Positions 11,885 to 23,486 of a stretch of 64,000 bases of DNA are shown in pieces (within the stretch, counting starts at the first letter, position 1; each line of letters begins with the position of its first letter). The notes under the pieces are model-generated. The model was not told the origin of the DNA. It searched no databases and saw only the letters and a list, made by a program, of their open reading frames with translations. The position numbers and the translations under genes were made by a program. Origin of the DNA: Rhytidiadelphus loreus (taxonomy: Eukaryota > Streptophyta > Bryopsida > Hypnales > Hylocomiaceae); NCBI GenBank assembly GCA_947034895.1, contig OX344762.1, forward strand, positions 24,036,760 through 24,100,759. Reading direction: 5' to 3'.

Positions 11885-12372
11885 AGTGTGATTTAGTCTT
11901 CCTTCACAACTGTCTCTTTTAGCACTCTACTTGGGCATAGTAATGGCAAGCTTGATTTTCTGAAAGTGTCACTACAATTCTCATGCACACTGGGTTAATC
12001 CATTGCCTAGGGTCCACTTATGCTTCATCAAGGTCACTTCTACAAACGTTCTATAATAATTCTCTCATGTCGCAATGCTTTTTTGTGGAAGCTTGTATAT
12101 CTTTTTCAAATTGCAGATTTATGCTTTCTTCAAACCCTACAATCACAAATACATTCCTACATCTCATAACTTTGGAAATTCATTAGTAATTCAGATGTGC
12201 TCTGATAAATTCGAAACCACTTGCGTTTGATTCCGCTCTACTTCCTCTTCATCTAAACAATAAGGCAAAATGATTTCCTATGTTTGAACTCCATCAAAAT
12301 AACTGAACTGTTGATAAGGGGTCACTTTAAGCACCTCCTACTATAGCAGGTTGTTACAAGGACTTGTAGTGG
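11885..12372. other. Short intergenic stretch, nothing recognised
   Basis: The sequence lies between the right end of the CACTA element and the TTAA duplication of the next element. No supported feature was seen. Confidence 0.4.
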
Positions 12373-12638
12373 TTAACCCCTAAAGGACCAAATAACTTTT
12401 TCGGCAACAAAGAAATTTTGGACAATTTACTAAGAACAAAAAAATATTATTTTTTTTATTTGAAGCTTTTTCACATTATGTGGTTGAGGAGTAGCTTAAA
12501 GTACAATAATTCTTGTAACTTTTGACTACATGGTTAAAAAACTATTGTGTGATATATAATTTCTTTTTCAACACATGCAACCTGGGCAACTTAGAAAAAA
12601 TCACTTTTTAAGAAACAACAATTTGAAATTGGTTTTCT

Positions 12639-12750
<112 letters not shown>

Positions 12751-12784
12751 AGCTTTGAGTCATTCTATTTTGATTAAATGAGAT

Positions 12785-13011
12785 CATTGAGTATAATAAA
12801 CAAAACAAAAAGGCAAAGTTGTAAAAAACTCAAAAATACACTCAAAAGAAAAAATAAACTTCATTAGGGAGTTTGAAGTATATACAATGGGAGAAAGGAA
12901 AGAAATAATGAATAGTTGTCTTCTCCTACTAGTCAAAAGAATTCTACCTAATCCTTATGACACGTGTCACTCACCATATTATGGTGAGCGTTCACAGTAG
13001 GTATCTTAACA
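12785..13011 (-). repeat. Copia 3' LTR
   Basis: This 227-bp repeat matches 18959-19182. On the plus strand the partner begins TGTTGAG and both end in TTAACA, so the LTR has the usual TGTT...AACA ends. In this copy the first two bases read CA rather than TG, two transitions at the outer terminus; the GAGAT duplication directly outside fixes the boundary. Confidence 0.88.
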
Positions 13012-16000
13012 CTCCTCCTCACTCAACATAATATGAGTAAAATAATATAAAATAAAAATTTAATATGAACTAGCCGATAGAGTCTATAAAATCAATCAAA
13101 AACCAGTCGCTCTCGCCAAGTCGTGGACTTGGTCGATTGGTTTCGTAAGTCGGTGGTCAATTGACCGGTCCAAGGCTTGATACTCGTCAGCTTTGTCGAC
13201 TGATTTGGGAAACCTACAGCTTGGCATGGCTAGTGAGGCAGGAATAAACAGTCGACCCGCTATCCCACCCCTGAGTTGTGATGTGACAAGATGCAGGGTA
13301 TCCCGATATGGTTAACAAGCTCAAGCATTGAACCCAAACCGTGGTTCTCACCACGACCCCCACCTTTTGTATATAATTTCCGTAATCTTGTGAGTTTACG
13401 GTTGTTGACTCATTAAAACCTTATCTGGAAAAAACCTTGATTATAATCAAAGACAAAACCACAAATGAAGGAAAAAAAATACAATACCTTTATTAATCCA
13501 TTCTCATAGTAAAACCCAATGAAAAAAAATCTATGGAAGGATATCAAAAGGTTTACAAATTTTTATAAAGAAAACTTATTGAATTTCTTACTCTAAAATA
13601 TTAAGTCACCGCATACCAATGCCATGAATAAGTCGGCAATGAACAAATAATGGAAGAGCCTTAGTGAAGAGATCAGTAAGATTATCAGTTGATGATGCTT
13701 TCTTGATTTCAAGGGCCTTGTTGGTAATGAAATCATGTGTAAAATTGAAATACTTTGGATCAATATGTTTTGTTCGGTCATCCTTAACAAAATCTACTTA
13801 CATTTGTGCAACACAAGCACTATTGTCTTCATATAATATAGTTGGAGAATCATCATGTGCTAATCTGCAATTTGTTTGAATAAACTTATCAATTGATCTT
13901 AGCCAAATGCATTCCCGAGATGCTTTATGTAAAGCAATAATTTCTTCATGATTTGATGATATTGTAGTAATAGTCTGCTTTACAGATTTTCAAGATATTG
14001 CAACTCCATGTCATAAGAAAATATAGACCGTTTGAGATTTAGATGTTGCAGGATTAGATATATTTCCAGCATCAACATATTCAACTAATGTTGGATCCAC
14101 TGATCGAGAGTAATGTAGTCCAAATCTTCAGTTCCTTTTAAATAACGGAAAAGATATTTAATACCATTCCAATGTCGTACTGTAGGACGGGAACTATGTC
14201 TTGTGAGGACACAAACTGCAAATGCAATGTTAAGCCTAGTAGACGTAGCTAAATACAAGAGTGCTCCAACCGTTGTGAGGTATGGATATTGTTCACCCAA
14301 TGTTTCCTCCTCCTTGCAAGGGCGATAGGGATCAGTTCTTTTGCACTACGGCCAACCATAGGTGTAAGCAACGGATAGGCGTCAATCATATTGAATCTTT
14401 TGAGAATTCGATTGATATAGGTGGACTGTAAAAGAAAAATGCTACCATCTTTTATATGAAAAACTTGTAAATGCAAGTAAAACCAACCAATGCAAAATGT
14501 AATTTTTCCAAGTAACTTCATCTCAAATTTACGAATAAGAAGCTGAGTGGCTGCAGCACATGCAGATTTGATGCCTACAAGGTTTAAGTCATCAACATAA
14601 ACGATAATAATAACAAATCCATTTTTGTCTCTTTTAATAAAGAGACATGAAACTAAAGCATCATTTATAAAACCATGTTCAATAAGAAATTGCCGGAGTC
14701 GTTGATACCACATACGTCCAGATTGTTTCAAACCATATAATATACATTGTAATTTAACGGCACGATGTTTGCCTGAGATAAATGGACTTGGGCTAGTGGT
14801 TTCAATATCAGGTGGAACTTTCATGTAAATATTCATATGAAGTGAGCTATAAAGATAGGTTGTCACCACATCCATGAGACACATCTCAAGATAGTCATGA
14901 ACTGCCATTCCTAGAAGATATCGGAAAGTGATGGAATTCATAATTGAAAAATAAATAATATCATAATCAATACCAAACTTTTATATGAAACCTTGAGCAA
15001 CCAAACAAACTTTACAACAAATAATGTGACCTTTGTCATTGTATTTGCGTACAAATACCAATTTATATTCAAGAGGTCGAGTAGTGAAATTGTTCATGAT
15101 AAGACCAAACACATGTCTTTTGTTCAAAGAAGCATACTCCTCCTTAATAACAGCTTTCCACTTTGGCCAATCTAAGTGATGCATCACTTCTTCAATTGTA
15201 CGTGACTCAAAATCATCTTTCTCGCAAGAAAAATTCTTTGTAATCATACAAATGAAAAAATCATTAATGTCCGTTTTTGCTCTGGCCCCTACATTTTCTG
15301 AACCGCAATACATCATAGATATTTTGTATTCAACTTGGACTCTTTTTGTTTGTGAACAAGAATATTGCGTTCAGAAATAGATGGAGAGTCATTTATAAGT
15401 GATTTCGCAAAATCGGCAATGGTTGCTGTAGGTAGAGAAGGATGTATAGCATCTATGATTGCTTTTCGTTTGCGTGGCTACTTATCCGGTCCACGAGTTC
15501 GTTTGCCTATCAATTGAAGAGTTGGTATTGTTGTAGTGTCTGACATAAAAACTCGAGCAGGAAGATTATCAGCTTCATTCAACGAATTTCTAGTAATCCG
15601 TAGTGCATCATGAAAGCCATCAGTTGTTTGATCGGCAATCTTTTGCAAATGCAAAATCTTAGAAACTTCAATTTGAGAGATAGACGCCCTTGGATCAGGA
15701 TTTGATGTAAACGTCTGGGATGCTTGAAACGTAAGGTCAATAGAAGTCTCTAAAGCAGATGCTCCTCCTTTTAAAGATGAAAATACGTCTTTTTCAAATC
15801 GACAATTAGCAAAACGAGCACAGAGTAATGTACCAATTGATGGAGTAATATAATGGATAATACTTGGAGAATCAAAGTCAACATAAATACCTTCTTGTCG
15901 ATGAGAGCCAATGGTATGGCGTTGAGGTTCTGGAATTGAAACCCATACTTGACAACCGAAAACTCGTAAATGAGATACATTGGGGACACGACTTGAGAGA

Positions 16001-16860
16001 AGCTCTTGTGAAGAAGCAATTTCCACGCTTAAAGGACGAAGGCAAATTTGCATGAAAAACTAAGGGCCTCGTGATGAGTTGGATCCGTTTGATAAAAGAC
16101 TCCACTAAATTATTTTGAGCATGCTCGTATGGAATGGAATAAGTTAATTCAATCTCCGTAGCACTACAATAATCTTCAAAAGATTTTGACCGAAACTCTT
16201 GAGAATTATCCATTTGGCAAAAGCTAAATTTCTAGATGATAATAAAGATATATGCAATTGTTTGCTCGATACATTCATCAAAACCAAAAAATATTGGAAT
16301 GGTCTAGACATAGGAGATATTGGGTCACAAATATCACCTTAAAGTCTAGATAGCATCAATGGCAATTCATGGGGAAATTTCCATGAAAATGGCTTAGCAA
16401 TGAACTTGCCTTGTACACATGCATGACACAATGTTATAGAATTGACATCTACAAGCTACAAGTTATGGTCAACAACACAAAGAATAATTTTTTGAAACAA
16501 AGTTGAGCCTACATGGTCCAATTTTCCATGCCAAAGAGAAGTTTTATTATCTTTAGAAGATACAACAAAACTAGAAACAATATGTAGTCGGATTGGAATT
16601 CGATACAAGCCATTTGCCGCAGCGAAGGCTGTTTTCACAATTTAATTGTTCTGTACAAAAATCAGAGTCTCTTACTTATCTACAGTTCTAGTCGAGAAAA
16701 TCGTTGGTACGCACATCTCGATAGCTGATCAGGCTTCGAGGCGCAGAGGGAGAATACATAGCACGTATGCATGTAATGGTGGCGCCCTTAGGCAAAATCA
16801 CCTTTGCTGAACCCTCCTGGAAACGAAACACATTCGATCCAGCCATAGTCATTAAATTTC

Positions 16861-17148
16861 CACTAGAAGAAAACCGCGTTGGACTATCCAAAATCTGCGT
16901 TGAATTCCCCCAAAACTGCGTTAGATTCAACAAAAAACATCATATGATTTTTGTTGAAAACCATATTGAAAATGCAAAGAATTGTGTTACAACATAGGGA
17001 AATGCAAAATCTATGTTGAATTCTACAATATTTATGTTTCTCTTGGTTTTCACTGCGTTTTCAATATGGTTTTCAACAAAAACCATATGACGTTTTTTGT
17101 TGAATCCAACGCAAATTTTGGGCAGTCCAACGCGGTTTTCTTCTAGTG
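16861..17148. mobile_element. Fold-back CACTA-type MITE inside the copia protease region
   Basis: The termini CACTAGAAGAAAACCGCG and CGCGGTTTTCTTCTAGTG are perfect inverses, and the arms continue inward (TTCAACAAAAAACAT and its complement, AACCATATTGAAAATGC and its complement). The interior is non-coding and the element measures 288 bp. Flanks are TTC and TTT, consistent with an eroded 3-bp duplication. It separates two halves of the retrotransposon protease coding region, so it arrived after the copia element. Confidence 0.78.
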
Positions 17149-17294
17149 TTTTGGTTTGCCAAGTTGAAAGATTATTAACATTTAAAAATTGTTTATCTCG
17201 CAAGATTGTGTAAGTAGTTGCAGAGTCAAGGAGCGCATCACAAGACTCATCAGTGGAGGTGTCCTTGACAACCATCGATACTCTGTCGTCATTT

Positions 17295-17510
17295 CACTAT
17301 AAGAAACCAATGTTTTAGGTGATGTTTTGTAATTTTTTAAATGGATTTTAGGTGACGTCCGTTGCAACAAGCCTATATTTTTATCTCAACAATACGTCCA
17401 ATATAACATCAATGTTGACATAAAAACATGGGCTTGTTGCAATGGACGTCTCCTAAAATCCTTTTAAAAAAATTACAAAACATCACCTAAAACGCGGGTT
17501 TCTTCTAGTG
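17295..17510. mobile_element. Fold-back CACTA-type MITE with TTT duplication
   Basis: The ends are CACTATAAGAAACC and GGGTTTCTTCTAGTG. Arms of about 90 bp pair across the centre (for example GTTGCAACAAGCC and its partner GGCTTGTTGCAA). The bases TTT occur on both sides (17292-17294 and 17511-17513). The copia reading frame continues across the site when the element and one TTT are ignored. Its inner sequence TTTTATGTCAACATTGATG resembles the MITE at 5596-5805, so both belong to one family. Confidence 0.8.
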
Positions 17511-18039
17511 TTTCCATAAAGGTCTATGGATGCATCCATGGTATAAGCCTCACGACTTTGGGCTTGAAGTTTCTTATTTTTTTGCAATATTTTCACAAAA
17601 TAGTCTGATGTTCGGTAGACATTTGTCAAATGTCTCACTCTACCACATTTGTGATAAGAACGCGTCTCTAAAGAACGCTTACCATGGTTGTTAGTATAAG
17701 AAGAGGTGTTCTTCTTTGGGGCATTTTGGTTGTCACGGTTATAGCTACTCGATTGCCTATGACGATTTTTAAAGCGGTTTAGAGTTTTAGATTTCACAGA
17801 AGAAACCTTAACAGCATGGAACTCTAGAAGCAAAGTTCCAATTGGACGGGCCTTTGCATTGTGCAAAAGGATCTAATTTTGTTTTTCAACAAGTAATAAT
17901 AGAGACATGAGATCTGAGTGAGTCTCAAACTTCATGTTTCTATACTGTTGGGCAAGTACAACAGAAATAGATGGAAATGTTGAGAAAGTTTTCTCAATCA
18001 TTTCTGTCTTTGTAATAGTTTGACCACACAACCTTAGTT

Positions 18040-18958
18040 AGGGTTTAAAATGATAGGTAAAGATGAAGTAGAACATAAAGATAAAGATAAGTCAAAGATA
18101 AAGAAATAAAATTAAAACTAAAATTAAAATTAAAAATTAAAAATTAAAAATTAAATTAAAATAAAGAAAGAGGGATTTATAAAGATGAAGATGACTAAAG
18201 ATAAAAGGAAAAAAAATCTACATATAAATAAAAATGAAAGGTCAAATAAATCTAAAATAAATCTAAAATAAATAAAAATTATAAAAATAAATAAAAATGC
18301 TTTGAAACAAGGGTTTGAACGTGAAGAAGAAGGCGAAGAGGAAAAATGAAGAGGAAAAATGAAGGAGAAGTGGAAGCGATTCCAAACAAAAATGAAGAAA
18401 GAAAATAATTTTTTTTTAACTATAAGCAAGTTTTGGATCTAAAAATTGGAAGAACAAGGGTGCTTGAGCAGACCGGGAGTTGGACGAGTGCTAGAGTAAG
18501 CCAATAGAGAAATTGGAGGAGTTGGGGAGGCGTACGAGAGCTAGAAAGTGGACTGGTCGAGGGAAGAAAGGCCTGCAGAGGAGGGGAGTGACCAGCAGGG
18601 GAGGAGAGGGCCAAAGAGTGGTGGGGGAGCTAGTCACGGGGTTGTGAGGGAGGGTCTAGGAGCTACTGGAGCAGGCCAAGGAGAAAAGGCCGGGTTGGGG
18701 AGGAGAACCAAATCGGAGATGGAAGTTGTAGATGGACAAGGAACTACTAGGGAGTCGGAGTAGCGAGTGGATAAGCCAGGGAGAAACTAGGCCATGAAGC
18801 AGGAAGTGATAATTGGCCAGGGAGGGTAGAGCTAAGCAAGGGGTACCAAAGGGAGATTTTGGAGGGGTTGCAAAGCTCTTTCTAAGTTTAAAACTAAATT
18901 GCAATTCTAAATTGTAAGAATCTCGAAACGAAAGTACGGAGAGAACATGTTGATAACA
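18040..18958 (-). other. Copia leader region without recognisable gag N-terminus
   Basis: About 0.9 kb lies between the primer-binding site and the first recognisable gag residues. It holds an AAATTA-type low-complexity block (18110-18300) and a purine-rich plus-strand block (about 18420-18860, CT-rich on the element's sense strand). In related copia elements this space encodes roughly the first 150-200 gag residues. Either gag was replaced or deleted here, or it has decayed beyond recognition. Confidence 0.5.
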
Positions 18959-19182
18959 TGTTGAGTATAATAAACGAAACAAAAATGCAAAGTTGTAAGA
19001 AACTCAAAAATACACTCAAAAGAAAAATAAACTTCATTAGGGAGTTTGAAGTATGTACAATGGGAGAAAGGAGAGACAATGAATAGTCGTCTTCTCCTAT
19101 TGGTCAAAAGAATTCTACCTAATCCTTATGACACATGTTACTCACCATATTATGGTCAACGTTCACACTAGGTATTTTAACA
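18959..19182 (-). repeat. Copia 5' LTR
   Basis: This 224-bp repeat starts TGTTGAGTATAAT and ends TTTTAACA on the plus strand, matching 12785-13011 with about 16 substitutions and two small indels by eye. The GAGAT duplication follows at 19183-19187. On the minus strand it is the upstream LTR and would carry the promoter. Confidence 0.92.
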
Positions 19183-19805
19183 GAGATGAAAGTTATGAGG
19201 AGTTTTTGTTTGTGGGCAATTATGGAATCTCTACTCTAAATTAAAATTTGAAGTCCTGTACCTAACTCGATTTTCAATATTTTTTGAAAAAAATAAAATC
19301 ATACGATATATAATGTTTATTACAACATTACAACCATTGAAATTGGAATTTTTCAATTCCATACTTAAATTCTTAACAATTTAGTATTTTAAATTTAAAT
19401 CATTCTCTACTTCTTTCTACTTACTATTTTTTTCATGTATGAATATGAAAAAAATATTGAAATTTTTTACATTTATTCCCAACTTATTTCTTCAATATAT
19501 TATAGAGAGTTGCAAGTTGTGGAATCTACACATTTTGGGGTAAAATGTTTGAAAGATGGAATCTAATTATTTTAAAAGAATTAATTGAAAATACTTCTTT
19601 TTGAAATTCAAGCAATACAATCTTACAATTGATAAAGTTTTTTATTCTGAAATTTTAGGAAGATATACTCTAACGGGGTAACTAAAGGATCCTATGGTTG
19701 GATTTGTTAAAAAATAAATATAAATGAAGATTTTAGCCTTGCTTAAGAGATTAGTATTTTGAAGCAATTTTGGGTCTCTAAACATGAAAGAACTTTAGGG
19801 GTTAA

Positions 19806-20042
19806 AGAATGTTCATAAGATTTCATGGTGGAAGATATTACAAACCAGAAAGAAGTTTCTAATTTGGAGGTTACAAAAGTGATAAAGATTGCTTGATGTC
19901 AACTAAATACATTACCAACAAGCCTTCCAAACCTCAATTTGTCGCCTTCAAACTTCCATATAGGAGTCACCAAAGATTCAAAGTAAAAATTGGACTTATT
20001 GTTGGCTTCAATCTTGTCTGCCTTTTAAAAGGCCCTACTAGT
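19806..20042. other. Short AT-rich stretch between two TTAA-bounded elements
   Basis: No feature is supported. The sequence connects the right TTAA of copy B with the left end of the miniature copy C. Confidence 0.4.
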
Positions 20043-20046
20043 TTTA

Positions 20047-20117
20047 TCCCTAAAGGACCACAAAGCCACCAAGTGGCTTCTGCTACACATTTTTTTGCAC
20101 CTCTGGTTCTTTAGAGA
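20047..20117. mobile_element. Miniature TTAA-bounded element, copy C
   Basis: This 71-bp sequence begins TCCCTAAAGGACCA after TTTA (20043-20046) and ends GGTTCTTTAGAGA before TTAA (20118-20121). The termini match those of copies A and B with a few changes, and a small internal palindrome (GCCACCAAGTGGC) lies near the left end. It is probably an internally deleted derivative of the same family. Confidence 0.55.
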
Positions 20118-20582
20118 TTAAGGTACTTCTTCAATATGTAAGCTTCATATTGCGGGCTTGCTAAACAAAAGTGATGATTAAAGTTTTGTGTAGATTCTTG
20201 TTTTCTATACTTTGATTGAAAAACTCCTATTTATCATGGTCTAAACAAGCTTGCAGATAGATTGTGAAGGTCATAGATGACATCTACTAGATGTGTTTGC
20301 TAGTTATATGTTATGCTCAAGGTTGTGGGAAGTAAATGCAACCACTCTAAATTTAGAAAAAAATGCATTGATTTGCAATGTCAAACAGCCTATTATATTT
20401 GTTTATACTAGCAACTTTTGAAAACAAAGGCCACAATGCATGGTAATGGAGACTTGCATATCAACCAACCACATTAAATGCTAAAAGATCTATATTCTAA
20501 ATCCATGCTTGATTTTGATTATGTACTAATACTATTTGTCAGGACCACATGTATTACATCCTTCTATGATTATTGTCGCATT

Positions 20583-20699
20583 CACTAGTACAAACCTTCC
20601 ATAGAATAAAATGGTTTTGGGCTTAATTTGTGTTAGAATTAACACAAATTAGGTTGAAACTAACATAGAATTAATGCAAAAGCATTTTAGCCCATAGTG
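20583..20699. repeat. Possible small CACTA-ended palindromic element
   Basis: The sequence starts CACTAGTACAAACC and ends CCCATAGTG, so both ends read CACTA inward. The centre is a palindrome (TTTGTGTTAGAATTAACACAAA). The terminal match beyond CACTA is weak and the flanks show no clear duplication, so it is only a candidate. Confidence 0.4.
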
Positions 20700-21560
20700 T
20701 ATTTGTATTATAATTAGTGATTGATTGGAATTGCAAAAACTTGCAATGATTGAAAGTGGAGAGTTTGTGAGTAGAAAGAGCTTAGAGCATCTCTACTCCA
20801 ATGCCTTTGGTTGTGCCATTAGGTTGGCAACATATTATACGTACAAATATCACACCTTGCAATGCCAAAAGTTCAAATCCATTGTGGTGATCAGATTGGA
20901 CAAACAACTCGAAATAGTCATGGGATGAAATTTGAGGGCTTTGAAAGACTATGAGTTCTCAGACTGTAAGAACTCTAGGAACTCTACCAAATTTGTAGTT
21001 TCACATGGCTGAGACCATGCCATGTCATATATTAATATTTTTTAATATCTTATAATTATTAAATATTTTGACTGTAATACTGTAATTTCTAGCAAAGGGA
21101 ATAGGCCTAAAACGACCCTCCCTTGCCCTCAAACCTCTTCTAATGTGAGCTCTACCTCGCCACAATTGAATAGAAAAGAGTTCCATTGACCCCTACCTCA
21201 CATTGTGACATTATTATACATTGTGCCTTCTAGTTTGCAAGTGATTTTGGGTTGCATTTGAAAGATCAAGCCATTTAGAGAGAAACTTATATTTTGAGGA
21301 ATTCATGTAACTTAATAGTGATAGAAATGATGGCTAGAATAGTCCCAATATGCATTACATAGAGCAAGCTAGTGCTACAAGAACTAGAATCACTTTTCCA
21401 TTTTGTCAACTTAGCATAGTATAGCTTTTCCTTCCAAACACTAATTGAAAATAAAATTACATTCTCCAATAGCTAATGTGATTTTTTTATCTTAGGATAA
21501 AGTTTTAAAAATCATCACAATAATTGAGACCACAAAAGCCTACCAAAAATCCATTTTGTA
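20700..21560. other. AT-rich intergenic stretch with dispersed-repeat fragments
   Basis: The word TTAGAGCATCTCTACTCC near 20785 has a relative TTAGAGCATCTTTAGTGC near 27744. About 20936-21180 resembles 3523-3810. Both look like remnants of dispersed repeats. No gene is supported. Confidence 0.4.
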
Positions 21561-21567
21561 TCCTATA

Positions 21568-21741
21568 CACTAGTAGAACCCCATGTTTTTTTAGACATAT
21601 TTTTGTAGACATCCACATGTTTTCATGTTAACACTGACGTCAAATAAAACATCAAGATGTTTTATTTGACGTTAGTGTTAACATGAAAACATGTGGATGT
21701 CTACAAAAATATGTCTAAAAAAACATGGGGTTCTACTAGTG
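21568..21741. mobile_element. Near-perfect fold-back MITE (CACTAGTAGAACCCC)
   Basis: The ends CACTAGTAGAACCCCATG and CATGGGGTTCTACTAGTG are exact inverses, and the arms stay almost perfectly paired to a centre near 21655, making a 174-bp hairpin. The flanks TCCTATA and TATAGGA extend the symmetry, so the target duplication is ambiguous: it could be a TA dinucleotide rather than three bases. It is the best preserved of the four fold-back elements with an AGAACCC or AGAAACC type end, which suggests recent origin or arm homogenisation. Confidence 0.78.
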
Positions 21742-21748
21742 TATAGGA

Positions 21749-22780
21749 ACAATAAGACTTTAGAGGTTCAAACTAACAAAATCAAATACCCGAATCTAGT
21801 TTCTACTCCACTAAACTTGAAATTTAAGATACTTAAAATTCAGATTTTATCTAATTGTAGTATAAAATTAAATGTGAACAAGAAAAATTGTAATTATAGA
21901 ATACAACATCCTCATTACACCTAAAATGCTTTAAACTGTAATGTACACATATCCAGAAATTCTCAGATTTTCTAAAACAAATTTTCGATACAAAATGTCT
22001 TCACTTTCACTTCAGATATTCACGATAATTTCATATTGGAGAAATACAAGAAAAAAGAGGAGAATTGTACAAGTTGACTTGGAGAAAAATGTGCTTTAAA
22101 ATGAAGTTCTCTGACTTATACAGTCAGCGGAAAGATAGGGCATACACAGTGCACACTGCAGAGGGAAAGACTTTCAACACAATCATTGACACGTTGTTTC
22201 CGGGTAAGAGGCCCTTTCAACATCATCACTCATTTCAACGCAGAGACTTCAGGTACAACACACACCAGCCTTAACAAACAAAACCTCCAACCCAACTGAA
22301 TGCACACATGCCAAACAATCGAAACATGACGCTGAAACTGCACGACACGAACCAAGAAAACCAACACACAAAGGATAGGAGAAATAATACACGATGACGA
22401 AGGAAGTACAAAGGAACGCACTCCAAGGAAAGTAAGAAACAAAACCACATACCACAAACACAATGCAATTCAGAAACAAAGGCACTGGAGATGCAGCAAA
22501 AACAACAGCAACACACCTCATAACACTAAAAGTAAATCACACGAAATAGACAACGACAACTGCAATAATGCTAGACCCCAAGCCAAAAAAAACTCCAAAA
22601 AGGTAAAATATACAAAATCCTTGTTCAACAAAAATCACAGACACTGGAAGCTAGCACCTCCACAACTTACAAGAACACACTTCAGGATCAAAACGAAAAC
22701 AACAACTCACGCAACATCAAAAATAATAAAATCGCTCACACACAAACCAGAATCCAACATCATGTGAATATACGTGGAAG
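21749..22780. other. Intergenic region with an A/C-rich strand-biased tract
   Basis: From about 22250 to 22750 the plus strand is dominated by A and C (minus strand T and G). The bias ends near the probable poly(A) signal of the neighbouring minus-strand gene. Cys/Phe/Val-rich open frames on the minus strand follow from the T/G composition. No gene is supported. Confidence 0.45.
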
Positions 22781-22786
22781 TTTATT
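22781..22786 (-). terminator. Candidate poly(A) signal AATAAA of the poly(A) polymerase gene
   Basis: TTTATT on the plus strand reads AATAAA on the minus strand, about 700 bp downstream of the poly(A) polymerase stop codon. Plants tolerate many signal variants, so this is only one plausible site. Confidence 0.35.
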
Positions 22787-23486
22787 AAAGATAAGAGGCG
22801 CTGGACCACCCCAGCGCACCACATTCGGTCCAACAACATCTGGTGAGGATCACAAGTGACAGACTACCCAAAAAAAATTTATCATACAGCCAACCTAGTC
22901 TAATATAAAAAGGACTACTACACTCCACTCTCCTGGCCTCCTACTCTTTTTGGTATTTTCTGGTGCCGGCCCGGAGCACGCCAAACACTCCTGGCGCTCT
23001 GCTCACCTACAATGCCCAGGAGGGAACAGCAGCGCTCTCGGGCTACGGTCTTCCCAGCCATAGCGGCACCGTGGTTCCTTTTAAAAGCGCTCTCCAAGGA
23101 CATGGGGTGATATGGGAAACCTAAAAACTCTTCACAGAAAAAACACACAACCCCAGCGCTCTCCAAACATCGCTTCCGACAAAAAGGAGAGCTGCGCTCA
23201 AGGCTTCCCATATCACACAATGTCCGAGCAGAACATCCTAGACTACCCTATCAGCGGCAATGCTATAGTGCAGCCAACAGCCCACCACCGGGATCACCCC
23301 ACGCACAACTCCCTCCAATTAGGCTACTAACGCAATGCGCTCTATTCACAGAATGTCGTGTAATGTAGTCCTGCTGCATCTCCCCTCCTCTCCTCTCCTG
23401 GGGACTCTCCTCCGGGGAGGGGGAATCACAGGGTCGAACGCCTCCAAAGTACAATACAAATCGATAAGAATCCAGAAAACCAACCC

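Larger units (their letters stand above)
13606..18035 (-). pseudogene. Copia gag-pol polyprotein remnant
   Basis: Reading down the minus strand: a gag UBN2-type fragment near 18035-17880 (EMIEKTFSTFPSI, QQYRNMKFETHSDL); a degraded CCHC zinc knuckle near 17640 (CGRVRHLTNV); the protease motif LLDSATTYTILRDKQF near 17225; a pre-integrase segment (TSLWHGKLDHVGSTL) at 16456-16638; integrase pieces at 15478-16213; reverse transcriptase RVT_2 from 15316 to 14249 with its YVDD box (VYVDDLNLVG) near 14600; and RNase H ending TDLFTKALP with a stop at 13606-13608. The N-terminal half of gag is not recognisable. MITEs at 16861-17148 and 17295-17510 interrupt the protease region. Frameshifts and stops between pieces show long decay. 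Confidence 0.9.
12785..19182 (-). mobile_element. Ty1/copia LTR retrotransposon, defective, minus orientation
   Basis: Two direct long terminal repeats (12785-13011 and 18959-19182) bound a 6.4-kb element with a 5-bp target duplication GAGAT (12780-12784 and 19183-19187). Read on the minus strand, the 5' LTR is followed at once by a primer-binding-site-like word TGTTATCAACATGT (complement of about 18945-18958). The 3' LTR is preceded by the purine-rich tract GTGAGGAGGAG (complement of 13012-13022). Protein fragments appear in the order gag, zinc knuckle, protease, integrase, reverse transcriptase, RNase H, which defines copia rather than gypsy. The LTRs differ at roughly 7 percent of positions by eye. 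Two fold-back MITEs sit inside. Multiple stops and frameshifts make it inactive. Confidence 0.93.

Noticed and set aside
18548..18763. Gly/Arg-rich plus-strand frame in the copia leader
   Set aside because: It is antisense to the element, built from a purine-rich low-complexity stretch, and has no motif.
22249..22521. Overlapping Cys/Val/Phe-rich minus-strand frames
   Set aside because: Three overlapping frames are open at once because of T/G-rich composition; none has a family motif.
22918..23211. 97-codon minus-strand frame after the poly(A) polymerase stop
   Set aside because: It has an ATG and decent GC content but no recognisable motif and lies in the probable 3' UTR.
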